Shown: piece after piece, positions 6,323-13,657 of the stretch
Numbering within the stretch: the stretch's first letter is position 1
Layout: each line of letters opens with the position of its first letter
Assembly (NCBI GenBank): GCA_025450405.1
Contig: JANWHL010000230.1
Coordinates: forward strand, 1 to 16,958
DNA length: 16,958 nt
Direction of reading: 5' to 3'
Origin: Ktedonobacterales bacterium
GTDB taxonomy: Bacteria > Chloroflexota > Ktedonobacteria > Ktedonobacterales > JADMIN01
Position numbers and translations under genes: made by a program
The notes under the pieces: generated by a model
Database searches by the model: none
The model's input: only the letters and a program-made list of their open reading frames with translations
What the model was told of the DNA's origin: nothing

Positions 6323-8467
6323 TCAAGCCCGAATGTCCTCGACCATCGAGAGATTGATAAAGAGATCGCAGCTCTGGCGCAGGATGGCCGCGGCCGCGTC
6401 GTCGAACGCCGCCACCTCCACACGTACCCCATGGTCGGAGCAGTACTCCAGGAGCGGCAGGAAGTCGCTGTCGCCGCTAACCAGCACGACGGTATCGAGC
6501 GCGCGCGCCTCGACCAGCCGCACGATGTCCATGCAGAGGTCCAGGTCGAGATCGGCCTTCTTGGCCCCGCTGCTGAACGTCTTGTAGTTCTTGGTAGTGA
6601 TGCGATAGCCAACGCCCTTGACCACCGTGAGGAACTGCTGCTCGGCGCGCGGCTCTGGATTGGTCGGCGCGTACGCATGGGCACGGATCAGGCGGCGGTT
6701 GCCGCGCAAAAACTCGAGGAGGCGGCCAAAATCCAGCCCGATGCGCAAACTGCGCGACGAGTACAGCAGATTGGCCACATCCACGAACACCCCCACCCGC
6801 TCGGTGGACGGCAGCGGCGGGAACATCACCGTCATGCTGGGAGGCGCTTGCGTGTGTCGCAACTCGGTCAGCAGCCGGTCTGTCTGCTGCTGGATCGCGT
6901 GCGTCACCGTCGCTCCGAGCTGGTTGGACGACATCGGCGGCGCATCCGTCGCGCGCTCACCGCGCCCGCCACGCCCCACCCTTTCGGGCCGCTCGGGCGC
7001 GGGGCCGGCGGTGCCGCGTGGCTGCGGGCCAAAGCCGCGGGCGGGGCTGGGATCAGGCGCGCCAAAGGGGCTCTGATCCTGTCCGATTTGCTGGTACGAG
7101 TTGGCGATGTTCCACGGTTCCGGCTGGTACGGGCCATAGAGTTCATATGGCTGCTCTGGCGTCTCGTGCGCCGGGGTCGCTTGGGCCGGGGTCGTATGGG
7201 CCAGAGTCCCCGCCCGTGGACTCGGGTGCGCCGGGGTCCTCGCCCGTGGACTCGCATGGCCGGGGCTCGTGTGGCCGGGATTCGCCTGCCCAAAGGGCTC
7301 CATGAGACCGGGCTCGTCCGTGTCGGACGTCTCCAAAGCCGCCGCCTCGCCGCCGCGGCCGCCATCGCGAATCGGCTCTTGTTCGAGATCCTCGTGCTCG
7401 GCGGGCAGGATGGCTTCGAGATGGCGAATGGCACCACCTGTCCCATTCCCGCGCCGCCGCCGACGACGACGGCGGCCGGTGGACGTCACCTCGCTCAGAT
7501 CCTCCCCATCCGTGGCCTCGTGGTCGCCCGCGGTGTAGTCCGCCTCGGCATGCTCCTGGGCATGATCCTGCGCGTCACCGGCCTCGGTCGGCGCGGGTGT
7601 CGCCGCCTGTGTGGACACGTCCGCACGCGCGGTCGGCATGTCCACGCCATGGATGCCCGGATCTGCCGGCTTGTCGACCACGTCCTTGGTCGCGGTCACG
7701 ATCTCAGGCTCGGTCGGGGTCGCCGCCGTCTCGCGCGCCGCGCCCGCGCCGTCCGCCTCAGCCAGCGGCCGTGTCGCCGTCGCCAGCGTCCGCTCGGCCG
7801 CGCCGTTGGTCGGCAGCGGCGCGGGGGTCACGACACCGAGCCGGTCCTGACGCGCGGGGACGCGTGGGGCGACCGCCGGGTGTGCCGCCGGCCGGTCAAA
7901 GCGATAGCGGCGCACGGGCGTGGGTGTGGCTACGTCCGTGGCCGCTGGCATGGCGACCTCTGGCGCAACCTCGACCGCCGCGCGAGCGGCGGCATGCGCT
8001 GGGGCTGTCTCGCCCCCCACCCCGACCCCCGGCTCACCGGGCGCCGCGCGCTCATCGCCTTCGGTCAGGCTGCGCGCGTCCGTCACCGCTGAAGCCATCT
8101 CCTCCGGGCCGCCCCCTGGCCGGGCCGCCTCGCTGGCCGGCGTCTCGGCGGAATCGGCGCGCGGCGGCGTGATCAGGCGCGGTGTGCTCGCCCGTGAGCG
8201 GCGGCGCGTACCGCGCGCGGCGGTCGCTGCTGGAGTGGCCGGCTCGGTGGGTGCGGACGCGGCGGCTTCGGGCGCCTCAATCGCGGCGGCCGCGCTGGTC
8301 GTGGGGGTATTGGTCCCCGCGCTGGGTGTGGCCGCGCTGGCGTTGGCGACGTGGGCGGGGCGGCGCCGGTGGCGGCGCGCTGGTGTCCCCGTGCCGGGTT
8401 CGCTGGTCGGGGCGGCCGGGCCCGTGGCTCCGGCGGATGTCTTGGCATCTTGTGATCGTTGGTCCAT
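6323..8467 (-). CDS. NYN-domain (LabA/DUF88-like) putative ribonuclease with long disordered N-terminus, 714 aa
   Basis: The C-terminal 157 residues (558-714) are a NYN/PIN-like domain, a metal-dependent nuclease fold. It has VGVFVDVANLLYSS with Asp563, KKADLDLDLCMDIV with Asp639, Asp641 and Asp643, and LVSGDSDFLPLLEYC with Asp666 and Asp668, so the acidic centre looks intact. Residues 1 to about 540 are low complexity: Ala/Pro/Thr/Glu-rich, with Arg clusters RRHRRR (31-36) and eight consecutive Arg (332-339), and a pentapeptide-repeat stretch at 396-438. The Arg-rich tail may bind RNA. The ATG at 8467 has AGGA about seven bases upstream, with another purine run further up. Domain assignment is firm; the nuclease substrate and the role of the tail are unknown. 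Confidence 0.85.
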   Translation of the reverse strand: MDQRSQDAKTSAGATGPAAPTSEPGTGTPARRHRRRPAHVANASAATPSAGTNTPTTSAAAAIEAPEAAASAPTEPATPAATAARGTRRRSRASTPRLITPPRADSAETPASEAARPGGGPEEMASAVTDARSLTEGDERAAPGEPGVGVGGETAPAHAAARAAVEVAPEVAMPAATDVATPTPVRRYRFDRPAAHPAVAPRVPARQDRLGVVTPAPLPTNGAAERTLATATRPLAEADGAGAARETAATPTEPEIVTATKDVVDKPADPGIHGVDMPTARADVSTQAATPAPTEAGDAQDHAQEHAEADYTAGDHEATDGEDLSEVTSTGRRRRRRRRGNGTGGAIRHLEAILPAEHEDLEQEPIRDGGRGGEAAALETSDTDEPGLMEPFGQANPGHTSPGHASPRARTPAHPSPRAGTLAHTTPAQATPAHETPEQPYELYGPYQPEPWNIANSYQQIGQDQSPFGAPDPSPARGFGPQPRGTAGPAPERPERVGRGGRGERATDAPPMSSNQLGATVTHAIQQQTDRLLTELRHTQAPPSMTVMFPPLPSTERVGVFVDVANLLYSSRSLRIGLDFGRLLEFLRGNRRLIRAHAYAPTNPEPRAEQQFLTVVKGVGYRITTKNYKTFSSGAKKADLDLDLCMDIVRLVEARALDTVVLVSGDSDFLPLLEYCSDHGVRVEVAAFDDAAAAILRQSCDLFINLSMVEDIRA
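7161..7295 (-). repeat. Nine 15-nt degenerate tandem repeats inside the NYN gene
   Basis: Consecutive 15-base units begin at 7161, 7176, 7191, 7206, 7221, 7236, 7251, 7266 and 7281 (plus-strand form GTCTCGTGCGCCGGG and variants), with a 30-bp higher-order duplication around 7211-7255. They encode degenerate pentapeptides such as GHTSP, GHASP, AHPSP, AHTTP and AHETP at residues about 396-438. The period keeps the reading frame, so copy number can change without disrupting the nuclease domain. Confidence 0.75.
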
Positions 8468-8547
8468 CGTTTTCCTATCTCTCCCGAGCGGCCTGAGCGC
8501 GGAAACGGGCGTACCTGGAGGTGGCGGAACGCTGCGCGGGCGCGCTC

Positions 8548-8646
8548 GTCATCCCTGTCGGGGTAATCCTGCACAGGGTAATCCTGCACGGGGTAATCCC
8601 GAACAGGGTGATCCTGAGTGGAGTTATCCCTATTGGGACGGATAAC
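8548..8646. repeat. Six-unit 15-bp tandem repeat array in the spacer upstream of the NYN gene
   Basis: GTNATCC recurs at exactly 15-bp intervals, starting at 8548, 8563, 8578, 8593, 8608 and 8623. The best units read GTAATCCTGCACAGG. Each unit carries CCTG and CAGG arms, so overlapping dyads form (CAGGGTAATCCTG and CCTGCACAGG). The array ends with GTTATCC (8623-8629) facing its complement GGATAAC (8640-8646). It lies in the 418-bp spacer between the phosphatidyltransferase stop and the NYN start. The rest of that spacer holds no gene I trust; an AT-rich patch at 8838-8850 and a GCGATATCGC palindrome at 8757-8766 are the only other landmarks. It could be an operator array, a leader structure or a neutral minisatellite. 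Confidence 0.75.
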
Positions 8647-8885
8647 GTCCGCGCTCGCGCGCGGCGCGCAACCCGATCGTCCGGCCACATCCCGTGGGCC
8701 GCTGTTTCCCTCCCGGCATCCCAGCCGTCTCTCGGCGGGGGCGCTTCCTGGTCTCGGCGATATCGCGCGACACCGGGCGTCGACGCGCTTCGTGGTGTGG
8801 TCTCCCGGCCAACGTTGGCTTGGCGGGTGATGGTCTTCAAATATTCTGTCAGAGTGCGGAGTGCTCGCGCGGCTGGCGGCCAGGG

Positions 8886-9632
8886 TCAGGCGTTCGGTGG
8901 AGACTCCTCGACGGCATCGAGCGTGCTTGCGCCCCGGACCCGCGGCGCGAACCACGCGCGCCGGCTCTGGATCGCCAGGTGGAGGCCCGAGTGGCCATCC
9001 GCCGACACATCCGCGCCCGCCACCGCCTTCGACGCGCGCCGCAATTGCCCCCACACATGCGCGATGCGCTGGACCGCCGTAAAGGTGGTGCTCGCCGCCA
9101 GCACCGCGATGATCCAGAGGAGCCAGTCGGACCCGCCAAGGATCAATCCCACGCCAAGCAGCAACACCCGCTCCGGACGCGCCACGAGCCCAATCTTGAC
9201 CTCAACGCCCATGCTCTCCGCCCGCGCCTTGGTATAGCTCACCATGAGCGAGCTCAGACCCGCCACATAGGTCAGGGCGACCAACCACGTGCGCGCTGGC
9301 GAAGGAGTTTGCCCCAGCGCGTAGAGCAGGATCCCGAGCAACACCAGGCCTTCGGAGTAGCGATCGAGCGTGGAGTCCAGGAACGCGCCAAACGCCGTCT
9401 TCTGGTCCCGCACGCGGGCCAGCGCACCATCGACCATGTCGAAGATGCCGGCAAAGAGGACCAGGGCGCCGCCAAGGCGCAGGTTCCCGGCCGCCAGAAC
9501 GGCCGCCGTCACGGCACTGAGCAGCAGGCCAAGGATGGTGGCCACGTTCGGGGTCAGGCCGAGGGCCGCCAACGGGCGGACGACCATCTCCGCGATGCGG
9601 CGCGCCTGCCGCTGGATGCGTGTCCCAAACAT
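8886..9632 (-). CDS. pgsA: CDP-alcohol phosphatidyltransferase, probable phosphatidylinositol phosphate synthase, 248 aa
   Basis: Integral membrane enzyme that transfers a phosphatidyl group from CDP-diacylglycerol to an alcohol. The diagnostic motif is complete: Asp65, Asp68, Gly69, Ala72, Arg73, Gly82, Asp86 and Asp90 in DMVDGALARVRDQ followed by FGAFLDSTLDR. Several hydrophobic segments follow (residues about 30-62, 94-108, 115-130, 150-180). The inositol-phosphate synthase and PimA-like genes nearby suggest the acceptor is inositol-1-phosphate, as for actinobacterial PIP synthase; acceptor choice cannot be read from the motif. The ATG has GAGGAAGG five bases upstream. A TAAAAT hexamer at 9666-9661 could be its own -10 box. 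The C-terminal 40 residues are hydrophilic and poorly conserved-looking. Confidence 0.85.
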   Translation of the reverse strand: MFGTRIQRQARRIAEMVVRPLAALGLTPNVATILGLLLSAVTAAVLAAGNLRLGGALVLFAGIFDMVDGALARVRDQKTAFGAFLDSTLDRYSEGLVLLGILLYALGQTPSPARTWLVALTYVAGLSSLMVSYTKARAESMGVEVKIGLVARPERVLLLGVGLILGGSDWLLWIIAVLAASTTFTAVQRIAHVWGQLRRASKAVAGADVSADGHSGLHLAIQSRRAWFAPRVRGASTLDAVEESPPNA

Positions 9633-9774
9633 GGGCCTTCCTCAGTTCCGCGTTACGTCCATTTTACCATACGCCCCTAGCGCCCTCCCACCGGCTCCCG
9701 CTGTCCCCCCGCTGGCGCGGCCCAGGCGTCGCCTCGCGCCCCGGACCCACGCGCCCCGGACGCCCGCGCCGGAG

Positions 9775-11019
9775 TCAGACGCCCACGTCGTCACCAGCCA
9801 GACCGCTGGTGAGCGATTCGGTCGCGGCGCGCGCCCGCGGGAGCGGCCAGACATCGTGCGCCGGGCGCGGCACCGCGGCGCGCAGAGCCAATAGTTCGGC
9901 ATAGTACGCCTCGATACGCGTGGTCACCCGCTGCCAGGTATACAATTCGGCGCGCGCCCGCCCCTGGGTCCCCAGCCGCGCGCGCTCCGGCGGCCGCATC
10001 AGCAGGTAGCACAGCGCCCAGGCCAGTTGCTCGTAATCGCCAGGTGGGACCAGCAGCCCATCAACATCGTGGCGGATGACGGTGCGATAACCCGGAATGT
10101 CGGAGGCGATCGTCGGCACCCCCGCCGCCAGCGCCTCCAACAGCACGATCCCCTGGCTCTCGGCGCCGATGCTGGGCGCGCAAAAGACATCCGCGCTGGC
10201 GAAATACGCCGGCAGGTCCTCATCGGCCACCCGGCCCGCGAAGACCACATCGGGCCAGCCCTTGCGCTCCACTAACCGCTGGAAGCCCGGCCGGAGCTCG
10301 CCCTCGCCGACGACGATCAGCCGCGCGTTGGGCACATGCTCGCGCACCAGCGGCAGCGCACGCAGCAGGTGTTTCAGCCCCTTCCGCTTTTCGATGCGCC
10401 CGACGAAGAGGATGTTCACCTTGTCGTCGCGGAACTCCGGCAGTGGCTCCGCCTTGGCAAAGCGCCCCACGTCGATGCCGTTGGGGATGATCCGGTAATC
10501 GCCAGGGAAGAACCGCGCCACCAGATCGAGAGCCGCCTCGGAGACGGCGATCCGCCCTTGCAGCCGGCGGACGTACGAGCGCAGGAACGGACGCGCGGAC
10601 GCATATGCCCACTCTGGGGCGGTGGATGTGCGGCCCCGCCGCACCGCCGCGTGGAAGGTGCCCACGGGAACCGCCCCGGCCAGGGCCGCGTGGTGCAGAA
10701 TCGAGAGGGACTGGACGGAAGCCAGAGGCTCGTGCAGATGGAGGATGTCGAAGCGCTCGCGCTCCAGCAGGCCGCGGATGTGGCCATTGAGGTCCGGCGC
10801 GACGGCGACCCGCGCGACGGAGCCATTGACCCGCAAGGGGGCAGCCCACCCAAGCTTGTAAATGCCGTACTCCACCTGGCGGGCACGCGGGCCCGTGGCG
10901 GGCGTGAGGATGCGCACCCCGTTCCCGCGCGCGCGCAGCTCGGCGGCGAGATGGGTGATGTGGCTCTTGACCCCGCCCGGATAACTCCAGTCGTACGGGG
11001 AAACGATGCCAATCTTCAC
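9775..11019 (-). CDS. pimA: GT4-family glycosyltransferase, PimA-like, 414 aa
   Basis: Probable GDP-mannose-dependent phosphatidylinositol mannosyltransferase or a close GT-B relative, peripheral on the inner membrane face. The N-terminal domain opens with KIGIVSPYDWSYPGGVKSH (residues 2-20; Gly15-Gly16 loop as in PimA), then HLHEPLAS (94-101) and GTFHAA with His123. The C-terminal domain has FVGRIEKRKGLKHLL (205-219) with the Arg/Lys phosphate contacts, and the EX7E motif ESQGIVLLE (287-295). The frame is open to a GTG at 11076, but GTG 11019 matches the family N-terminus. It overlaps the stop of an upstream small ORF as GTGA, implying coupled translation. The acceptor is inferred from the neighbouring PI synthesis genes; another lipid acceptor is possible. 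Confidence 0.82.
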   Translation of the reverse strand: MKIGIVSPYDWSYPGGVKSHITHLAAELRARGNGVRILTPATGPRARQVEYGIYKLGWAAPLRVNGSVARVAVAPDLNGHIRGLLERERFDILHLHEPLASVQSLSILHHAALAGAVPVGTFHAAVRRGRTSTAPEWAYASARPFLRSYVRRLQGRIAVSEAALDLVARFFPGDYRIIPNGIDVGRFAKAEPLPEFRDDKVNILFVGRIEKRKGLKHLLRALPLVREHVPNARLIVVGEGELRPGFQRLVERKGWPDVVFAGRVADEDLPAYFASADVFCAPSIGAESQGIVLLEALAAGVPTIASDIPGYRTVIRHDVDGLLVPPGDYEQLAWALCYLLMRPPERARLGTQGRARAELYTWQRVTTRIEAYYAELLALRAAVPRPAHDVWPLPRARAATESLTSGLAGDDVGV

Positions 11020-11381
11020 GACGCGCGCGCCAGATTCACGCTCGCGGTCAGCGCCCAGCCCCTCGTCATCGCACACCCTCCGTTCCTATGCTCCACCCGC
11101 ACGCCCCACCCATCCAGTTTGCCGTCAGACTCGCCATCCGCCTCGCCGTCAGGCTCGCCAACATGCCCACCTTCATGCACATCCGGCGCCAACACGGAGC
11201 CGGCGGTGACGACCGAGGCAACGGATTTGTCGCGCCAGCCCATAGTTGCCGGATTGTAGAGGCCGGACACGTCCTCGCCCGCCGCGCCCTCAGGTCCCCT
11301 GCGAGCATAGCAGAAGATCTGATACGCGGTCCAGATGGCGGCGGTCGCACCGCGGGGCGATGCCAGCCGCGTCCAGGTCAC
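11016..11381 (-). CDS. Hypothetical 121-aa protein coupled to both neighbours
   Basis: No family recognised. The case for a real gene is positional. Its GTG start overlaps the PHP gene stop as GTGA (GGAGG nine bases upstream), and its TGA overlaps the PimA-like GTG as GTGA. It spans the 358-bp interval between these genes with no internal stop. The product starts MTWTRLASPRGATAAIWTAY, has an acidic Gly/Asp/Glu stretch around residues 75-95 (GEPDGEADGESDGKLDGW), two Cys, and no membrane helix or signal peptide. A second possible start, ATG 11069, with GGAGG seven bases upstream, would give only a 17-residue peptide ending at the same stop, as a coupling leader. Codon third positions are less G/C-biased in the second half, so it may be a leader or decayed gene. 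Confidence 0.42.
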   Translation of the reverse strand: MTWTRLASPRGATAAIWTAYQIFCYARRGPEGAAGEDVSGLYNPATMGWRDKSVASVVTAGSVLAPDVHEGGHVGEPDGEADGESDGKLDGWGVRVEHRNGGCAMTRGWALTASVNLARAS

Positions 11382-12250
11382 CCCAGCCGGCCTCCAACCC
11401 GCGCGCTGAGTCGCGCGCGCAGCGCTTGCCCACGCACCCGCACGCGCGGCGCCGCCACCCGGCTGGCCGCCACGCCGCCAGACGCGATCCGCGAGCGCGC
11501 CAGCGCCATGTACTCGGCCGCGTGCCAGAAGCCGCCTACCGGCGCGGTAGTGCGCGCCAGCAGTGACGCCCGCAGATCGTCCACGGTCCGCCCCACGAAG
11601 CGCGTGCTGGCGCAGCCGATGGCGGTGGGCGTGTGCGCATCGCTGCCGCCCGTCTCGGCCCAGCGATATACGCGCCGCGCGGCGGTCATGGCCACCCGCG
11701 AAGACCCGATGCCCGCGAAGCTGCCATTGAGCGTCTCGATGCCGTCCGGATGCAGGCCCGGCTGCCGGAGCAGGCGATTCATCACCGCCCGCTGCACACT
11801 GTGGCGAAAGACCCGATTGAAGGGATGGGCGACGACCGCCAGCCCGCCCTGTTCGTGAATCAATTCGATACTGCGCTCGATGCTGAGTCCAGGCGGAATG
11901 CGGCGCTCGATGAAGAGGGCGAGCAGATGGCCCTCGCGAGTGCTGACCTCCTCGCCGATGATGAGCTCGAAGCGCTCCGGGCCGCTCGCCGCCAGCAGAT
12001 CGCGCGCGCGCAGGGCGCCGTCGAGCGTATCGTGATCGGTAATGGCGATGACATCCAGATTGGTATGGTCGCGCGCGAAGGCCAGCACTTCGGCCGGGGT
12101 GCCCGTGCCATCGCTCGCCGTCGTATGCATGTGCACGTCCGCCAGACCAGTGCGCCGGTGGGCCGCGAGCGGCGTGTGGGGATGTGGAGATAGCGCGTGC
12201 TCATAGAAAAGATGACCGTCCCCGACATCGCCGTGTTGCGTCGTTGGCAT
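11378..12250 (-). CDS. PHP-domain metal-dependent phosphoesterase (TrpH/YciV-like), 290 aa
   Basis: Cytosolic phosphoesterase of the polymerase-and-histidinol-phosphatase superfamily. The metal ligands are visible in order: ADVHMHTTASDG (His40, His42), AITDHDTLDGA (Asp72, His73), GEEVST (Glu100/Glu101), EGHLLAL (His108), VVAHPF (His142) and GGSDAHTP (Asp204, His206). Characterised relatives hydrolyse nucleotide 3',5'-bisphosphates or trim RNA 5' ends. The first 35 residues form a His/Pro-rich extension, and the last 30 are an Arg/Ala/Val-rich tail. The ATG has AAAGGA about six bases upstream. It sits between acyltransferase and mannosyltransferase genes and overlaps the next ORF by GTGA, so a lipid-pathway substrate such as phosphatidylinositol phosphate is worth considering, but is not shown. 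Confidence 0.85.
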   Translation of the reverse strand: MPTTQHGDVGDGHLFYEHALSPHPHTPLAAHRRTGLADVHMHTTASDGTGTPAEVLAFARDHTNLDVIAITDHDTLDGALRARDLLAASGPERFELIIGEEVSTREGHLLALFIERRIPPGLSIERSIELIHEQGGLAVVAHPFNRVFRHSVQRAVMNRLLRQPGLHPDGIETLNGSFAGIGSSRVAMTAARRVYRWAETGGSDAHTPTAIGCASTRFVGRTVDDLRASLLARTTAPVGGFWHAAEYMALARSRIASGGVAASRVAAPRVRVRGQALRARLSARVGGRLG

Positions 12251-12384
12251 GATGTGTCCTTTGTCCTCTCAGAGTTTCGCCGGCATGGATGCGACCAGAG
12301 CCGCCCCAAACCTCCGGATGCGTGACCCATCTCCCCTCGGCACATCCTCGCGCCTCAGGGATTGGCCCCTCGCCTCCACCCGCA

Positions 12385-12411
12385 TTGTACGCCTTGTACG
12401 CCTTGTACGCC
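12385..12411 (-). repeat. Triplicated 9-bp repeat containing -10-like elements
   Basis: TTGTACGCC occurs three times head to tail without mismatch (12385-12393, 12394-12402, 12403-12411). On the minus strand each unit carries TACAA, giving TACAAG, TACAAG and TACAAT, all resembling a -10 box. The repeat lies 135-160 bp upstream of the PHP start. The rest of the 273-bp spacer shows nothing else I can assign. Confidence 0.7.
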
Positions 12412-12430
12412 GCGACCCGCGCCCTGTCAG
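12402..12430 (-). promoter_or_regulatory. Putative promoter for the PHP-ORF121-PimA-like segment
   Basis: On the minus strand, CTGACA (12430-12425, five of six matches to TTGACA) lies 17 bp from TACAAG (12407-12402, four of six matches to TATAAT), the first of three tandem -10-like units. Transcription would begin near 12395 and run into the PHP gene with a leader of about 145 nt. The better hexamer, TACAAT at 12389-12384, is too far from this -35 to be its partner. The call is based on sequence match only. Confidence 0.4.
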
Positions 12431-12523
12431 CGGCCGCAGGGCGGCGGGGCCCCGTGCCCGCCAGGCGCGCGCGTCACGTCCGCACCCCCGGCGCTCAGCG
12501 ATGGCGCCGCGCCGCCAAAAGTC

Positions 12524-13657
12524 CTACGGTGCATCCCTCCCCTCAGTTGGCGCCTCATCCGCGCCGCGCTCCGGCTCACGATCCGGCTCGTGGTCGGGCT
12601 CCAGCCAGATCGTCGTCAGCGCCGCCACCCACTGCTCCGGGTGCGCGGCGATCCGATCCTCCAGCAGTCGCGCGACCGGCACCAGCGCCCGTGCCATGGC
12701 GTCGCGGCCGCGCGGCCGCGACGTGCCGTTCCGGTCCGCCGTCACGGCAGCCCCGGCCCCGCGTTCCGCCTCACCCCGTTCCGCCTCACCCCGTTCCGCC
12801 TCACCGGCCAGCGACGCCCCAGCCCCTGGCGCTACGGCCACCGTGGGCGCGGCCACGGCGGGCACGGGGTCAGCCACGCCCGGCGTCGCGCCGACCTCAT
12901 CCAGATCGACGGGGACAAAGCGCCCACGCGGACGCCCACGCTCGTCCCGCCAGCTGAACGCGCCAATTACCGGCGCGCCGGAACGGCGGGCCAGCAGGAT
13001 TGGCCCTGTGGGCAGCCGCGCCGGGGCCCCAAAGAGCGGCACCACCACGCCCGTCCCCAGCACATCCCGATCGACCGCTAACAGCACCACCTCGCCGCGC
13101 CGGAGGCCGGTGAGCAGCGCGCGTAGCGCCTCCGGGCTGTCGGCGGCCACTGGCCGCACACCATGATGCGTGCGCAGATCGCAGACCAGCTGGAAGAGAC
13201 GCGCCGGCTTGAGCCGCTCCACCGGCAGGATGATCGGCGCCCCCATCGCGCCGAGACGCGCCGCCGCCTGATCGAAGTTGCCCTGGTGCGCCGTCAGCAA
13301 AACCACCCCGCGCCCCGCGGCCACCGCCGCGTCGAAGATCTCCTGGCCCTCCAGCTCCCAGCCTTCCACCGCGCCCATGACCGTCAAATGATGCGCCCGG
13401 AAGAGATCCACGTAGTTGAGCGCCAGATTCCCGAAGACCGCGCGGACGGCGCGACCACGGCGCGTCGAGTCCGCCGCCAGCGCCGGCACGTGACGCAGAT
13501 TCGCGTCCGCCCGCCGCCGCACCTTGGGCATCGCCGCCCACAGCCCCAGCCCCACCAGCCGGGCGGCCGGACGCGCCACCACCAGCGGCACCCACGGCAC
13601 CAGCACCGCGGCGCTGCGATACGCCCAGTACTTGAACCCACCCGACTCGCTAGCCAT
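12524..13657 (-). CDS. Lysophospholipid acyltransferase family protein (HtrB/PatA-like), second of a tandem pair, 377 aa
   Basis: Membrane-associated acyl-CoA or acyl-ACP acyltransferase of the LPLAT (lipid A acyltransferase-like) superfamily. The catalytic H(x)4D motif is TAHQGNFD (His124, Asp129), followed by PIILPVERLK, RRGEVVLLAVDRD, ILLARRSGAPVIGAFSWRDE and the terminal PEQWVAALTTIW. The N-terminus has a hydrophobic helix around residues 11-42. Residues about 254-318 are an unusual Ala/Pro/Glu/Arg-rich insert with three GEAER repeats, and the last 25 residues are acidic. ATG 13657 has GGAGGG nine bases upstream and overlaps the previous gene by 8 bp. By analogy with mycobacterial PatA it may acylate the mannose or inositol of the PI mannoside; that is inference from context. 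Confidence 0.82.
   Translation of the reverse strand: MASESGGFKYWAYRSAAVLVPWVPLVVARPAARLVGLGLWAAMPKVRRRADANLRHVPALAADSTRRGRAVRAVFGNLALNYVDLFRAHHLTVMGAVEGWELEGQEIFDAAVAAGRGVVLLTAHQGNFDQAAARLGAMGAPIILPVERLKPARLFQLVCDLRTHHGVRPVAADSPEALRALLTGLRRGEVVLLAVDRDVLGTGVVVPLFGAPARLPTGPILLARRSGAPVIGAFSWRDERGRPRGRFVPVDLDEVGATPGVADPVPAVAAPTVAVAPGAGASLAGEAERGEAERGEAERGAGAAVTADRNGTSRPRGRDAMARALVPVARLLEDRIAAHPEQWVAALTTIWLEPDHEPDREPERGADEAPTEGRDAP
12763..12807 (-). repeat. Three 15-nt in-frame repeats in the second acyltransferase
   Basis: GTTCCGCCTCACCCC (plus-strand form) occurs at 12763-12777 and 12778-12792 exactly, and at 12793-12807 with two changes at its end. On the coding strand this gives GEAER three times, at residues about 285-299, inside a family-atypical low-complexity insert. 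Confidence 0.85.

Noticed and set aside
6068..8092. Plus-strand frame of 674 codons opposite the NYN gene
   Set aside because: The NYN catalytic motifs on the minus strand are decisive; the plus product is low-complexity Arg/Gly/His sequence without a domain.
8548..8646. Possible CRISPR array
   Set aside because: The period is 15 bp with no unique spacers between repeats, and no cas genes are present; it is a tandem repeat.
8475..8840. Minus-strand frame of 121 codons through the 15-bp repeat array
   Set aside because: It starts with TTG without a good ribosome binding site, several frames stay open through the 15-bp repeat simply because 15 is a multiple of three, and no domain is visible.
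8173..9054. 293-codon minus-strand frame spanning the phosphatidyltransferase 3' end and the spacer
   Set aside because: It overlaps two better supported genes in other frames and consists of Pro/Arg-rich low complexity.
9661..9666. TAAAAT as a firm promoter for the phosphatidyltransferase gene
   Set aside because: No -35-like hexamer lies at 16-18 bp; it is kept only as a remark in that gene's entry.
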